Part shown: in pieces, positions 17,564-27,354 of the stretch
Position numbering within the stretch: position 1 is the first letter of the stretch
Layout of the letters: each line of letters starts with the position of its first letter
Source of the DNA: Sinorhizobium terangae
GTDB taxonomy: Bacteria > Pseudomonadota > Alphaproteobacteria > Rhizobiales > Rhizobiaceae
DNA length: 64,000 bases
NCBI RefSeq assembly: GCF_009601505.1
Contig: NZ_WITC01000120.1
Location: 1-64,000, forward strand
Reading direction: 5' to 3'
Notes under the pieces: generated by a model
What the model saw: only the letters and a program-made list of their open reading frames with translations
What the model was told of the DNA's origin: nothing
The model's database searches: none
Program-made: the position numbers and the translations under genes

Positions 17564-18246
17564 GTCTCAGTCCGGTCGTCCTTGATCATGTAGCCGGCGC
17601 CACGCACCGTCCTCAGGAGCGGCATGTCGAAGTCCTTTTCGATCTTCGAGCGCAGACGCGAGACGTGCACGTCAATGACATTGGTTTGCGGATCGAAATG
17701 GTAATCCCACACGTTTTCAAGCAGCATCGTCCTCGTCACGACCTGGCCCGCATTCTTCATGAGGTATTCGAGCAGCCGGAATTCGCGTGGCTGCAACGGG
17801 ATCTCCTTGCCCTGCCGTCGAACCGAGTGAGCGAGCCGGTCCAGTTCGAGGTCGCCGACGCGGTAGACCATATCCTGTTCGGGCGCGCCCTTGCGGCGAC
17901 CGAGTACCTCCACCCGAGCGAGAAGCTCGTTGAAAGCGTAAGGCTTCGGAAGATAATCGTCGCCGCCGGCGCGCAAGCCCGTGACGCGGTCGTCCACCTG
18001 GCCGAGCGCCGAAAGGATGAGAACGGGCGTGTGGATGTCGCGCCGTCTCAATTCGGTGATCAGCGACAGACCGTCGCGGCGTGGCAGCATACGATCGACG
18101 ACCAGCACGTCATAGGCGTTCTCGCTCGCCATGAACAGCCCGCTTTCGCCATCGCTGGCGTGGTCGGAAACAATTCCGGCCTCGCGAAATGCCTTCGCCA
18201 GATACGCGGCTGCCTCAAGGTCGTCTTCAACAATCAGAATCTTCAT
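17560..18246 (-). CDS. Response regulator, OmpR/PhoB family
   Basis: About 228 aa. The receiver domain starts MKILIVEDDLEAA, with the acidic pair early, the phospho-acceptor in VLVVDRMLPRRDG and the conserved Lys in DYLPKPYAF. A winged helix C-terminal domain ends RTVRGAGYMIKDD, the typical OmpR wing. An alternative ATG at 18258 adds four residues; I favour 18246 because the family begins at this point. It is first in a two-gene unit with the downstream kinase (ATGA overlap). degP lies upstream on the same strand, separated by a RIME-like element. Confidence 0.9.
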   Translation of the reverse strand: MKILIVEDDLEAAAYLAKAFREAGIVSDHASDGESGLFMASENAYDVLVVDRMLPRRDGLSLITELRRRDIHTPVLILSALGQVDDRVTGLRAGGDDYLPKPYAFNELLARVEVLGRRKGAPEQDMVYRVGDLELDRLAHSVRRQGKEIPLQPREFRLLEYLMKNAGQVVTRTMLLENVWDYHFDPQTNVIDVHVSRLRSKIEKDFDMPLLRTVRGAGYMIKDDRTET

Positions 18247-18301
18247 GCGCGTGACCATAGTCCCGGATCCCTATCTATCTCAACCGGTTTCGGTTCCGAC
18301 A

Positions 18302-18392
18302 CCTCCAGCGCCGCCCGTCTCACGAGACGCGCAATGGTCGCTGTAGCGCTTTGAATTGCTGCATGATTTTCGATCCACGCAATCATGCAACA
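18302..18392. repeat. RIME-like intergenic palindromic element, copy 3
   Basis: The GCCCGTCT..AGACGCGC palindrome inside CTCCAGCG..CGCTGTAG is well kept. The second palindrome is reduced to GCATGATT..AATCATGC arms with a different core. It lies between degP and the response regulator, both read leftward. Confidence 0.68.
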
Positions 18393-18517
18393 GCGCCATG
18401 GCAACCGTCGCTTCGGCCGGACGGAGAAACGCCGCGAAATCACTCGGATGTCGCGGCGCCCTTGGATCATGGTGATTTTCGGATTGTGCCGATCCATTCA
18501 CCGTGATCGGTCAGAAT

Positions 18518-18546
18518 GGATTGGGGCGGGCGACCCGCTCCAATCC
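18518..18546 (-). terminator. Hairpin downstream of degP
   Basis: A 13-bp stem (one G-T pair) built on GGATTGG-G-GCGGG with a CGA loop, 16 bases past the degP stop. It has no clear U-tract on the minus transcript, so it may protect the 3' end rather than terminate by itself. Confidence 0.35.
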
Positions 18547-18562
18547 TTCGATAGTCGCGACA

Positions 18563-20116
18563 TCAACCCTGATCGATCGGGAGCGCGACAAAGCGGCTAC
18601 CTTCGCCGGATTCGATCTGGAAGAGCGCCTTGGTCCGCCCCTCCTTCTTGGCGTTGTTCATCACCTTGAGGATGTCGTCCGCCGACTTCACATCCTGATT
18701 GTTGACCGTGACGATCTTCTCGCCTTCCTTGAGACCACGGTCGCCGGCATCCGAGTCCGGATCGACGGAGGCGATTGTCACGCCAGTCCCGTCCTCGGAA
18801 GGTGTCACCGTCAAACCGAGACCGGCAAGCGCTTCATCGCTGGCTGGCGGTTGCTGCTCGGACCGCTCGTCCTTCGGCTGCGCGGAGTCGCTCGTGTCGC
18901 TTGGCAGGTTGCCGATTTCGAGCTTGACGCTCTGCGACTTGCCCTCGCGCCAAAGCGTCACGTCGGCAGAAGAGCCCGGACGCAGCGCCGCCACCTTGCG
19001 GGCCAGATCGCGCGGATCCTTGATCGGCTCACCGTTCAGTGCCGTCACCACATCGCCCTTCTTGATCCCGGCCTTTTCTCCCGGAGAACCGGCCTGCGGT
19101 TCTACGACCAGAGCGCCGCTTGCCTCGGAGAGGCCGAGTGAATCGGCGATATCCTTGGTTACCGGCTGGATCTGAACGCCAAGCCAGCCGCGTGAGACGG
19201 TGCCGTCCTTCATGAGATCGTTGACGACGTCCTTGGCAACGGATGCAGGGATCGCGAAGGCGATGCCGACATTACCGCCCGAGGGGGCCAGGATAGCGGT
19301 GTTGATGCCGACAACCTCACCCGAAAGGTTGAAGGTCGGACCACCGGAGTTGCCGCGGTTCACGGCAGCGTCGACCTGCAGGTAATCGTCATAGGGGCCA
19401 GAGCCGATGTCGCGGCCGCGAGCCGAGACGATACCGGCCGTCACGGTTCCGCCGAGGCCAAACGGGTTGCCCACCGCAACGACCCAATCGCCGACGCGCA
19501 CCTTGCTGTCGTCCGCGAAGCTCACGTAGGTGAACTTCCGCTTGTCGTCGACCTTGAGTACTGCAAGGTCAGTACGGCTGTCCTTGCCGACCAGCTTGGC
19601 ATCCAGCTCCGTTCCGTCGTTCAGGATGACCGTGAAGGCGGAGCCATCGGCAACGACGTGGTTGTTGGTCACCAGGTAACCGTCTTCGCTGATGAAGAAA
19701 CCGGAACCCTGGCCGCGGGGGCGAAGGCGACCCTCGTCGCGCGGACCACGGCGATCAGACCGACGCTCGGCACGATCGTCGCCGCGCGGGCCGCCGAATT
19801 CGCGGAAGAAGCGCTTCAGCGGATGATCATCGGGCAGATCTTCGAGGCCGCGGCCGCCGAAGTCGAAGCTGAAGTTGCTGGATTCATCTTCGGAAGTGTT
19901 CACGCGCGACTGCACGCGAACGGAAACGACGGCCGGCGAAACCGCGTCGACGACATTCGCGAAGCTCGGGACCGAGGGAGCCTCTGCCTTCACCGCCTCG
20001 GCGAAGGACTGCGAAATCTGAGCCGGCAGGCCGCTGGTCAGCATGACCGCCGCGAGACCGGCGACGGTGGAGGTTTTCAGAACCGTCTTCAGGGATGGAC
20101 GTGTGATCTTGGACAT
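18563..20116 (-). CDS. degP: Periplasmic serine protease, DegP/HtrA
   Basis: A 517-aa envelope quality-control protease. A signal peptide occupies roughly residues 1-35 (hydrophobic run VAGLAAVMLTSGLPA). The trypsin-like triad is His153 (TNNHVVADG), Asp183 (SRTDLAVLKV) and Ser257 (GNSGGPTFNL). Two PDZ domains follow, starting near 290 and 410. A charged Arg/Asp-rich insert precedes the catalytic domain. I chose the ATG at 20116, with GAGAAGG upstream, over one at 20161 that would add 15 charged residues before the signal peptide. It lies between the cyc operon and the two-component pair, all leftward. Confidence 0.95.
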   Translation of the reverse strand: MSKITRPSLKTVLKTSTVAGLAAVMLTSGLPAQISQSFAEAVKAEAPSVPSFANVVDAVSPAVVSVRVQSRVNTSEDESSNFSFDFGGRGLEDLPDDHPLKRFFREFGGPRGDDRAERRSDRRGPRDEGRLRPRGQGSGFFISEDGYLVTNNHVVADGSAFTVILNDGTELDAKLVGKDSRTDLAVLKVDDKRKFTYVSFADDSKVRVGDWVVAVGNPFGLGGTVTAGIVSARGRDIGSGPYDDYLQVDAAVNRGNSGGPTFNLSGEVVGINTAILAPSGGNVGIAFAIPASVAKDVVNDLMKDGTVSRGWLGVQIQPVTKDIADSLGLSEASGALVVEPQAGSPGEKAGIKKGDVVTALNGEPIKDPRDLARKVAALRPGSSADVTLWREGKSQSVKLEIGNLPSDTSDSAQPKDERSEQQPPASDEALAGLGLTVTPSEDGTGVTIASVDPDSDAGDRGLKEGEKIVTVNNQDVKSADDILKVMNNAKKEGRTKALFQIESGEGSRFVALPIDQG

Positions 20117-20467
20117 TCGCTTTTGCCTTCTCTCTTCCTTGAAGCCATCGCCAATCGGCATGCGGCTTCAAAACCTTGACCACGAGCACTCCCGAAGCGG
20201 TATTTGGCGTTCGGGGAACTGCTCGCCTGGCTGTGATTGGAGGAACAGCCGATGATGAAAGGTGTAACGGATGGGACCTTACTGAGTTCTGTCCGACAGA
20301 TGAATATTTGGTAATGTTCGCACGGAAGCGGGAGAGAGACTGCTCAGCGCCGTGCAGTAAGGCGCGATATCTCGTTTCGACTAGGCGAAATCCGCCTCAG
20401 CATCCTGAATTATCCTTCGGTATCAAAACCCCGTTTTCGAGGTCCGGGGCATCTGGGGAAAGAAGCC
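20117..20467. other. Intergenic region upstream of degP
   Basis: About 350 bp between the cycL stop and degP. It must hold the degP promoter, but I could not pick out a convincing -35/-10 or sigma-E-like box. No small gene is seen. Confidence 0.4.
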
Positions 20468-20923
20468 CTAGGACCTCAAAAGCTTGTCCAGCTCTTCCCT
20501 TTCCTTGTCGGAAAGCGGCGTGCCGGGCATACCGGCGCTGCGTCGGCGCGCAGCCACGACGAGGGCAACGCCACCGCAAAGAAGCAGGATGACGGGCATG
20601 CCCCAGAGGATGACAGTCTTTGCCTCGAAGCGCGGCTTCAACAGGACGAACTCACCGTAGCGGGAGACGACATAGGCAATCACCGCTTCGTCCGTGTCGC
20701 CATTCGTCAACCGTTCGCGCACCAGCACCCGCAAATCCTTGGCAAGTTCGGCATTGGAGTCGTCGATCGACTGGTTCTGGCAGACCATGCAGCGAAGCTT
20801 GGCCGAGATCGCCCGTGCGCGCGCTTCGAGTGCCGGATCGGCAAGCACCTCGTCCGGATTGACCGCCAAAGCGGGCAGCACAGAAGCGAGGCAAAGGAAA
20901 AGCGCAAGCAGCAGGCGGATCAT
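20468..20923 (-). CDS. cycL: Cytochrome c maturation protein CcmH (CycL)
   Basis: A 151-aa periplasmic, membrane-anchored thioredoxin-like protein that keeps apocytochrome c haem-binding cysteines reduced for haem ligation. It has a signal sequence ([16 protein letters not shown]), the redox motif [10 protein letters not shown] (Cys pair spaced by two), and a transmembrane anchor near residues 105-125 ([19 protein letters not shown]). Its start overlaps the cycK stop by 4 bp. It is the last gene of the cycHJKL operon. Confidence 0.96.
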   Translation of the reverse strand: MIRLLLALFLCLASVLPALAVNPDEVLADPALEARARAISAKLRCMVCQNQSIDDSNAELAKDLRVLVRERLTNGDTDEAVIAYVVSRYGEFVLLKPRFEAKTVILWGMPVILLLCGGVALVVAARRRSAGMPGTPLSDKEREELDKLLRS

Positions 20924-22908
20924 TCGGCTGCCCCCAAGGCGAGCCGTGCGGCCCTTCTTGCGCGCGTCGGCGCGCCAACCCGCAGGCGGCGGTCACTGAG
21001 CGAGACAACGCCGCCCGCCATCATGACCAGCGCCCCGCCCCAGATGCAAAGGATCAGCGGCTTCCACCAGACACGCACGACAATTCCGCCGTCGGTCATC
21101 TGATCGCCGAGGGATACATAGAGCTGGCTGAGGCCGAAGGTCCGAATTCCGGCTTCCGTGGTCGGCATCCGGCGCGCCGTATAAAGCCGCTTCGACGACG
21201 AGATTTCCGTGACCGCCACGCCGCCCCGGCTGACGGTGAAATGCCCGGTTTCCTCGGTATAGTTCGGCCCGCGCCCTGGGCGCATGCCGTCGAAGCGCAG
21301 GGTATAGCCACCGGCGTCCACCGTCATGCCCGGCTTCATCTCGACAACCGTCTCGGTCTCGAAGCCGGTGACGGCGACGATGCCGATCAATGTGACGCCG
21401 AGTCCCGCATGGGCGAGCGCCGTCCCGAAGGCAGAGCGCGGCAGGCCCGAGAGCCGCTTCCAGGCAACGCTGCCGGCCGCTTTGCCGATACCGGAGCGCA
21501 GAATGAGATCGGTCAGCGCGCCCACGATCAGATAGACGCCGAGCGCAATGCCGAGGAGGGCAATTACCGGGCCGCCATTCATTGCGTAGTAATAGGCCGC
21601 AGCGACAAGGAGGCCGACCGCGGCTGCGACGAACAAACGCTGGGCAGCGCCGGTGAGGTCGCCGCGCTTCCAGGCAAGCAGCGGACCGAAGGGAACTGCG
21701 CAAAGCAGCGGCAGCATCAACAGACCAAAGGTCATGTTGAAGAACGGTGCGCCAACCGAAATCTTTTCCCCCGTCAGGGCCTCGAGCACCAGGGGATAGA
21801 GCGTGCCGGTGAGCACGGTCGCCGCCGCCGTCGTGAGAATGAGGTTGTTGAGAACGAGGGCTCCCTCGCGCGAGATCGGCGCGAAAAGCCCGCCGGACTT
21901 GAGACGCGAGGCCCGGAGCGCGAAGAGTGAAAACGCGCCACCGATGAAGACAACGAGAATGGCGAGAATGAAGATGCCGCGCGTCGGATCGGTGGCGAAA
22001 GCGTGCACCGACGTGAGCACGCCCGAACGGACGAGGAAGGTGCCGAGCAGCGACAGCGAGAAGGTCATGATCGCCAGCAGCACGGTCCAGATCTTCAGCG
22101 CCTCGCGCTTTTCCATCACCAGTGCCGAGTGCAGCAGCGCCGTGCCTGCAAGCCACGGCATGAAGGAGGCGTTTTCAACCGGGTCCCAGAACCACCAGCC
22201 GCCCCAGCCGAGTTCGTAATAGGCCCAGTAGGAGCCCATGGCGATGCCCGCCGTCAGGAAGATCCAGGCGGCAAGCGTCCATGGACGCACCCAACGCGCC
22301 CAGGCCGCGTCGATGCGGCCTTCGATCAGCGCCGCGATTGCAAAGGAAAAGCAGACGGAAAAACCAACATAGCCGAGATAGAGCAGCGGCGGGTGGATGG
22401 CGAGGCCGACATCCTGAAGCACCGGGTTCAGGTCCTTGCCCTCGCCCGGTGCCGGGATGAGGCGAGCAAAGGGATTGGACGTCAGCAGGATGAAGAGCGC
22501 AAAGGCGGCCGCGATCCAAGCCTGTACGGCGAGCACGGTTGCCTTCAGCGTTTCCGGGAGGTTGCGGCCGAACAACGCCACGAGAGCGGAAAAGAAGACG
22601 AGGATCAGCAGCCACAGCAGCATCGACCCCTCGTGGTTCCCCCACACACCGGAAATCTTGTAGATCAAGGGCTTGAGCGAATGCGAATTCTCCCAGACGT
22701 TGCGCACGGAGAAGTCGGAGGTCACGTAGGCAAAGGTCAGCACCGCAAAGGAGAAGGCAACGAGCAAGGCGCAGACAAGTGCAGCGCTCGAGGCGAGTTC
22801 CATCAGCGCGCGGTCACCGAGCCGCGCTCCGGCGATCGGCAAGATCGCCTGGACGAGCGCGGTCGCGAGTGCCAGCACCAGGGCATAATGTCCGAGCTCG
22901 ATGATCAT
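20920..22908 (-). CDS. cycK: Haem lyase subunit CcmF (CycK)
   Basis: A 662-aa polytopic inner-membrane protein of the cytochrome c synthetase complex. The tryptophan-rich WWD-type region is seen as [18 protein letters not shown] near residue 230. Other family blocks are [13 protein letters not shown] and [20 protein letters not shown]. About 14-15 hydrophobic segments are present and length is normal. It takes haem from CcmE and attaches it to apocytochrome with CcmH and CcmI. Both ends overlap neighbours by 4 bp. Confidence 0.97.
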   Translation of the reverse strand: MIIELGHYALVLALATALVQAILPIAGARLGDRALMELASSAALVCALLVAFSFAVLTFAYVTSDFSVRNVWENSHSLKPLIYKISGVWGNHEGSMLLWLLILVFFSALVALFGRNLPETLKATVLAVQAWIAAAFALFILLTSNPFARLIPAPGEGKDLNPVLQDVGLAIHPPLLYLGYVGFSVCFSFAIAALIEGRIDAAWARWVRPWTLAAWIFLTAGIAMGSYWAYYELGWGGWWFWDPVENASFMPWLAGTALLHSALVMEKREALKIWTVLLAIMTFSLSLLGTFLVRSGVLTSVHAFATDPTRGIFILAILVVFIGGAFSLFALRASRLKSGGLFAPISREGALVLNNLILTTAAATVLTGTLYPLVLEALTGEKISVGAPFFNMTFGLLMLPLLCAVPFGPLLAWKRGDLTGAAQRLFVAAAVGLLVAAAYYYAMNGGPVIALLGIALGVYLIVGALTDLILRSGIGKAAGSVAWKRLSGLPRSAFGTALAHAGLGVTLIGIVAVTGFETETVVEMKPGMTVDAGGYTLRFDGMRPGRGPNYTEETGHFTVSRGGVAVTEISSSKRLYTARRMPTTEAGIRTFGLSQLYVSLGDQMTDGGIVVRVWWKPLILCIWGGALVMMAGGVVSLSDRRLRVGAPTRARRAARLALGAAE

Positions 22909-23357
22909 TGAATGTTTTCCTTGCCGCCGAGCGCAACACCTTGGGCCTTCAGGCGGTCTGCAACGTCTTTCGGCATATAGGTTTCATCGTGCTTGGCAAG
23001 CACCGTATCCGCGACAAACACCGGGCTGCCTGCAACAAATGCACCCTCGGCCACCACACCCTGTCCCTCGCGGAAGAGGTCGGGCAGGATGCCGGTATAG
23101 GTCACCGGTACCGTTCCCAGCGTATCGGTCACGTTGAAGGTCACGGTCTTGCCCTCGCCACGCTTGAGCGAGCCGCTTTCGACGAGGCCGCCGAGGCGAA
23201 TGCGCGTTCCCGGCGCAAGGCCTGCCTTGGCGAGATCACCCGGAACATAGAAGTAGGCGACCGCCTGGCTGAAGGCGAACATCACCAGCAAGACGGCGGC
23301 CATCAAGAAGCCAACGCCACCGCCGATGATCGCCAACCGTTTCTGCTTGCGTGTCAT
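22905..23357 (-). CDS. cycJ: Haem chaperone CcmE (CycJ)
   Basis: A 150-aa membrane-anchored periplasmic haem chaperone. After a short basic start (MTRKQKRL) there is one transmembrane helix (about 8-29), then an OB-fold domain. The haem-binding histidine is in [14 protein letters not shown], the HxxxY signature of the CcmE family. It accepts haem from CcmC and hands it to CcmF. It is the second gene of the operon, overlapping both neighbours by 4 bp. Confidence 0.97.
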   Translation of the reverse strand: MTRKQKRLAIIGGGVGFLMAAVLLVMFAFSQAVAYFYVPGDLAKAGLAPGTRIRLGGLVESGSLKRGEGKTVTFNVTDTLGTVPVTYTGILPDLFREGQGVVAEGAFVAGSPVFVADTVLAKHDETYMPKDVADRLKAQGVALGGKENIQ

Positions 23358-24499
23358 TTTTCTTCTCCGCCCGCCTCGATCCCGAGTTCGCGGCCGAGAG
23401 CCAGCAACTGCTTTCCCTGATCCCCGGTGGCCGGGAACGCCTTCAGCCCTTGCTGTAGAGCGTCGCGCGCCTCGTCTCTTTGATCAAGCACAACGTAGGA
23501 ACGGATCAGGCGCATCCATCCTTCAAAGTTCGCGGGGTTTTCCTTCAGCTTGCTCGACAGGCTGTCGACCATGCCGCGGACCATGGCCTGGCGATCGCCA
23601 GCGTCCATCTGCGCGGCAGCCGCCATATCCTCGGATGTCGGGTTTGCGGGCATCGTATTGCCGGCGGGCGCTTGACCAGCGGAGAGCTCCGCGATGTGCT
23701 GGTTCACCAATGGCACCCAGGGCGCGTCGGCAGGAGAATTGCCGGCAAGCCTGCGGAACGCGGCGAGCGCATCCTGCTGCTTACCCTCCTGCTTGAGACC
23801 AAGAGCCAGATAGAATTCCGAGCGCGGGTCGTTGGGGTCGAGGGCAAGCGACTTCTTCAAGGCTTCCTGCGCATCGGCCGTCACAAGGCCGCCGGACTGC
23901 ACGATCAAGGCCTCCGCATAACCCCCGAGTCTGGCGGGTGTCGGTCCGAGCAGGCGAATCGCCTGGTCGTAAGCGGCAATGGCGTCCTCTACCCGTCCGC
24001 TGCGCATGTAGATCGGTGCCAGCAGATCCCAGCCCTGGCCATCGCCCGGATTTGCCGCAAGATGGTTCTCGGCCCGCGCGATCAAAATGTTGATGTCGTC
24101 GCCCGGATTGGCAAGTCTGGCCGCAAGCGGTTGCGCCGGCACGCCGGGACTGCCGGTGACGAGATAGACAAAAAGCCCCACGGCGGGAAGACTGACAAGA
24201 ACGAAGAGCTGCGCGATGCGATTCGAGCGCAGAGATTTCAAACCGCTCTGCTCGATGGGCGCGTCCGCGGCGCTTGCCGCAAGCAGCCGGCGCGCGATCT
24301 CGGCGCTCGCGAGTTCCGCGTCCTCGCCGCTGATCAGGCCGGACTTCTGATCCCGCTTCACTTCCTCGAGCTGGTCGCGATAAACTTCGATGTCATGGCT
24401 GTGTGGAGACGAAAGCGGCGCCGTTGCCCGCATCAGCGGGAGAACGAGCACGACAGCAACTGCCGCCGTCAAAATAGCGACGAGGATCCAAAACAACAT
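23354..24499 (-). CDS. cycH: Cytochrome c biogenesis protein CcmI (CycH)
   Basis: A 381-aa apocytochrome c chaperone of the haem-ligation complex. Two N-terminal transmembrane helices (about 2-22 and 95-115) flank a cytoplasmic loop containing the leucine-rich heptads typical of CcmI. TPR repeats follow from about residue 135 (for example [20 protein letters not shown]). It is the promoter-proximal gene of cycHJKL. The cycJ start overlaps its stop. Confidence 0.94.
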   Translation of the reverse strand: MLFWILVAILTAAVAVVLVLPLMRATAPLSSPHSHDIEVYRDQLEEVKRDQKSGLISGEDAELASAEIARRLLAASAADAPIEQSGLKSLRSNRIAQLFVLVSLPAVGLFVYLVTGSPGVPAQPLAARLANPGDDINILIARAENHLAANPGDGQGWDLLAPIYMRSGRVEDAIAAYDQAIRLLGPTPARLGGYAEALIVQSGGLVTADAQEALKKSLALDPNDPRSEFYLALGLKQEGKQQDALAAFRRLAGNSPADAPWVPLVNQHIAELSAGQAPAGNTMPANPTSEDMAAAAQMDAGDRQAMVRGMVDSLSSKLKENPANFEGWMRLIRSYVVLDQRDEARDALQQGLKAFPATGDQGKQLLALGRELGIEAGGEEK

Positions 24500-24615
24500 G
24501 GAGGGGAAATACTATGAGCCCCGTGCCATTCCAACTCGAAAACAGGCAATGACGGAGATTTGAGGCGTTTCGCCGCAAGGTCGCCCGCGTGTTTCGCCGG
24601 CTTGACGGCCGAAGG

Positions 24616-24635
24616 CGCGTCACCGAAGTGACGCG
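24616..24635 (-). terminator. UUCG-capped hairpin after the lipoprotein gene
   Basis: An 8-bp perfect stem CGCGTCAC..GTGACGCG. On the minus-strand transcript the loop reads TTCG closed by C-G, the very stable cUUCGg tetraloop. It begins 7 bases after the lipoprotein stop and lies between that gene and cycH. No long U-tract follows. Confidence 0.45.
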
Positions 24636-24641
24636 GCGAGC

Positions 24642-25106
24642 TTATGTGAGTGGCGTCCAGCTTCCATCGGGATTGCGGCACGCCGCTCCGCGTGCCGTCG
24701 TCTGCTGTCCCTTCACGGTCACCGTGTGGCTGTATTGCCGGCAATTCTGCGAGCCGACCTGATAGGGTGCCGCGGCGACGACGGAACCGCTGACGCCGCG
24801 CCCCTCCCATACGACCGGCTGCCCGCCTGGTGCGGCCTCCAGCGCCCGGTACTCCGCCTCCAGTGCCCTCTGCCGATCGGACTTGCCGAGATCGATGCCC
24901 TCGATGCGCGCAATGACACCACCCTGCAGCGCGGATATATAGGCCGTCGACGACGCCCCTCGCGTTGCGGTCGCAGAAAGACCGGAGACGGCCCCACGCT
25001 GGCCGTTCGATGCCGTGCCGCAACCCGCCAGTGCGACGGCAGACGCGATGACCGCGATCCTACCGCTGGCGACAAAGGCTCGTGTCATTACTGCGTGGTT
25101 CCTCAT
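24642..25106 (-). CDS. Small lipoprotein, 17-kDa surface antigen-like (RT0821 type)
   Basis: About 154 aa from the chosen ATG. A signal peptide ends in a lipobox (AVALAGCG), so the mature protein is probably lipid-anchored at the Cys. The C-terminal half (YQVGSQNCRQYSHTVTVKGQ and ACRNPDGSW) matches the surface-antigen/RT0821-Lpp0805 domain seen in rickettsial and rhizobial outer-membrane proteins. An upstream ATG at 25139 would add 11 residues before the signal peptide. Function is unknown. It sits downstream of feuQ. Confidence 0.78.
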   Translation of the reverse strand: MRNHAVMTRAFVASGRIAVIASAVALAGCGTASNGQRGAVSGLSATATRGASSTAYISALQGGVIARIEGIDLGKSDRQRALEAEYRALEAAPGGQPVVWEGRGVSGSVVAAAPYQVGSQNCRQYSHTVTVKGQQTTARGAACRNPDGSWTPLT

Positions 25107-25266
25107 GATCCCCCGACAACTCAACTCTACCGCGAACAACCGTATCCGCCTTCCCGCGCATCCGGTGGCGGACAGGTGGCACCCTGTCGATTTCTTTTGG
25201 CACTCCCCAACGCATCAGGCAACCACACCCACTTGGGGATCGGCATTTTCGGCCCGTGTGTGGCCG

Positions 25267-26652
25267 CTAAACCGCAGCAGGCAGAACGAGTTGGGCCCGC
25301 AATCCTCCCTCATCGCGCCGCGAAAGCTCGATCGTGCCTTGGTATTCTCCGACAATCTCGCTCACGATCGAAAGTCCAAGCCCGGTGCCGGGCTTGCTCT
25401 CATCGAGCCTTTTGCCACGCTTCATTGCCAAGGCGATCTGGTCGGGGTCGAGCCCCGGGCCGTCGTCATCGACATCGAGTACGATCCAGTGCCGGCCGTG
25501 GTCCTTGCCGTGCACGTCTTCCGGGGCGGGCCGGACAGTTAACGAGACATGGTCGCGTGCATGCCGCGCGGCGTTTTCGAGCAGATTGCCGACCGTCTCC
25601 TCGACGTCCTGCTGCTCCATCGCCAATATCAAACCAGGTGGATTGATCGACAGGCTGAACTGCCTTTCGGGATTGAGGCGGCGCATCACCCGGACAAGCC
25701 GTTCGAGCGCGGGCTGGGCCTCGGTTCTGGCGAGGATCGAGCCCCGCTGCGCGGCGATCCGCGCGCGGCTGAGATAGATTTGCACCTGGGTCTGCATGGC
25801 ATCGGCCTGCGTCTTCACCAATTCCCCGTGCGGTACTTCCAGTACACGCGCTTCGTTAAGCAGAACGGCGATTGGCGTCTTCAGGGAATGGGCAAGGTTG
25901 CCGACCTGCATGCGCGCCCGCTCGATGATGCGGCGATTGCTGTCGATGAGCGCGTTCACCTCGTTGGCAAGCGGCTGGATCTCACGCGGGAAAGCACCGT
26001 CCAGGCGCTCGCTCTCGCCCGCGCGGATCTTTTCGAGCGAGCGGCGCACCTGGTCAAGCGGCCTGAGACCGAACAGAATGGTCAATGCATTGACGCCAAG
26101 GCCGCCGAGACCGAAGATCGACAGCGCGATGGTGAGATTGCGGGTGAAGCGATCGATATCCGCCTCCAGCACATCGCGATTGCCCGCGACGCGGAAGCGG
26201 GCGGCATGGCCCTGAATATCGAGGACGACCTCGGTTTCGGCCACCTCGACCTCGTTTCCGAACGGATCCATGGTCGTGTAGAAGCGCTCGTAGCGAATAT
26301 CGAAGGGAACCTCGTCGACACTGGCGATCGGCAGTTTTGCGGAGCCGAGCGACGTCGACAGCAGCGGCGGCGTATCAAATTCGCCGATCGGTTCGACGAT
26401 CCAGTACCATCCGGTTTGGGGCTGGGAGAAGCGGAGGTCGCCGAGTTGCGGGCTTCCGGTCAGAATGGCCTTCTCGTTGACGGAGATCGAATTGATAACG
26501 TTGTAAAGCTGTGCGCGCAGCAGATCCTGAAAGCCGCGCTCAGACCCCTGCCTGTACAGCGCGGAGATAACCACTCCGATCACAACGAGGGCGACGACGG
26601 CCCAAACGGTCGAAACCGCCAGTACGCGGGCCGTGAGTGATCTAATTGCCAT
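25267..26652 (-). CDS. feuQ: Sensor histidine kinase FeuQ
   Basis: A 461-aa membrane kinase. Transmembrane helices are at about 10-30 and 180-205, with a periplasmic sensor between them. A HAMP region follows, then a HisKA domain with phospho-His in LAHSLKTPIAVLLNEA, and a HATPase with NLLENAARHARD, DDDGPGLD and GTGLGLSIVSEI. The start overlaps feuP by about 11 bp. In S. meliloti FeuQ phosphorylates FeuP to control cyclic glucan export (ndvA) and is restrained in the periplasm by FeuN. The feuN-feuP-feuQ order seen here supports the name. Confidence 0.88.
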   Translation of the reverse strand: MAIRSLTARVLAVSTVWAVVALVVIGVVISALYRQGSERGFQDLLRAQLYNVINSISVNEKAILTGSPQLGDLRFSQPQTGWYWIVEPIGEFDTPPLLSTSLGSAKLPIASVDEVPFDIRYERFYTTMDPFGNEVEVAETEVVLDIQGHAARFRVAGNRDVLEADIDRFTRNLTIALSIFGLGGLGVNALTILFGLRPLDQVRRSLEKIRAGESERLDGAFPREIQPLANEVNALIDSNRRIIERARMQVGNLAHSLKTPIAVLLNEARVLEVPHGELVKTQADAMQTQVQIYLSRARIAAQRGSILARTEAQPALERLVRVMRRLNPERQFSLSINPPGLILAMEQQDVEETVGNLLENAARHARDHVSLTVRPAPEDVHGKDHGRHWIVLDVDDDGPGLDPDQIALAMKRGKRLDESKPGTGLGLSIVSEIVGEYQGTIELSRRDEGGLRAQLVLPAAV

Positions 26653-27313
26653 TGCCGGGCGCTTGCATGCGATATCCGAGGCCGCGGACCGTTTCGATCA
26701 GGTCGTTGCCGATCTTCTTGCGCAACCGGCCGACGAACACTTCGATCGTGTTGGAGTCCCGGTCGAAATCCTGATCATACATGTGTTCCACCAGTTCCGT
26801 ACGCGAAACCACCTGCCCCATATGGTGCATCAGGTAGGAGAGCAGCCGGAACTCATGTGACGTGAGCTTCAGCGGCACGCCGCGAACGGTCGCTTTGGAG
26901 CCCTTGGTATCGAGCCTCACCGGACCACAAACGATCTCAGAACTCGCATGGCCTGCGGCCCGGCGGATCAATGCGCGGATACGGGCAAGAACCTCCTCCA
27001 CATGGAAGGGCTTGGCGACATAATCATCAGCGCCGGCGTCGATACCGGCCACCTTGTCGCTCCAGCGGTCGCGCGCGGTCAGAATCAGGACCGGCATGGT
27101 CTTGCCGTCGCCGCGCCACTTTTCGAGAACGGTAATGCCGTCCATCTCCGGCAGGCCGATGTCGAGGATTACCGCGTCATAGGGTTCCGCGTCGCCAAGA
27201 TAGTGGCCCTCCTCGCCGTCGAAGGCCTGATCGACGACGTAGCCGGCTTCTTTCAACGCGTCCGCCAACTGCCTGTTCAGGTTGGCGTCGTCCTCGACTA
27301 TAAGTATGCGCAT
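26642..27313 (-). CDS. feuP: Response regulator FeuP, OmpR/PhoB family
   Basis: A 223-aa regulator. The receiver begins MRILIVEDDANLNRQ, with the phospho-Asp in AVILDIGLPEMDG and Lys in DYVAKPFHVEE. The winged helix ends DLIETVRGLGYRMQAPGNG. It is linked to feuQ by overlap and preceded by feuN. Known role in the family: activation of envelope and osmoadaptation genes needed for symbiosis in S. meliloti. Confidence 0.9.
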   Translation of the reverse strand: MRILIVEDDANLNRQLADALKEAGYVVDQAFDGEEGHYLGDAEPYDAVILDIGLPEMDGITVLEKWRGDGKTMPVLILTARDRWSDKVAGIDAGADDYVAKPFHVEEVLARIRALIRRAAGHASSEIVCGPVRLDTKGSKATVRGVPLKLTSHEFRLLSYLMHHMGQVVSRTELVEHMYDQDFDRDSNTIEVFVGRLRKKIGNDLIETVRGLGYRMQAPGNGN

Positions 27314-27354
27314 CTGCGTTCATTTCCCTTGCTCGTAGGTTGCCCGCAAGCAGC

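Noticed and set aside
16049-17593. Plus-strand frame of about 514 codons opposite the sensor kinase
   Set aside because: Antisense to a kinase with intact H, N and G boxes; no independent coding evidence.
25171-25188. Hairpin GACAGG..CCTGTC followed by a T-rich tract on the plus strand
   Set aside because: The T-tract is on the plus strand, while the adjacent genes are transcribed from the minus strand.
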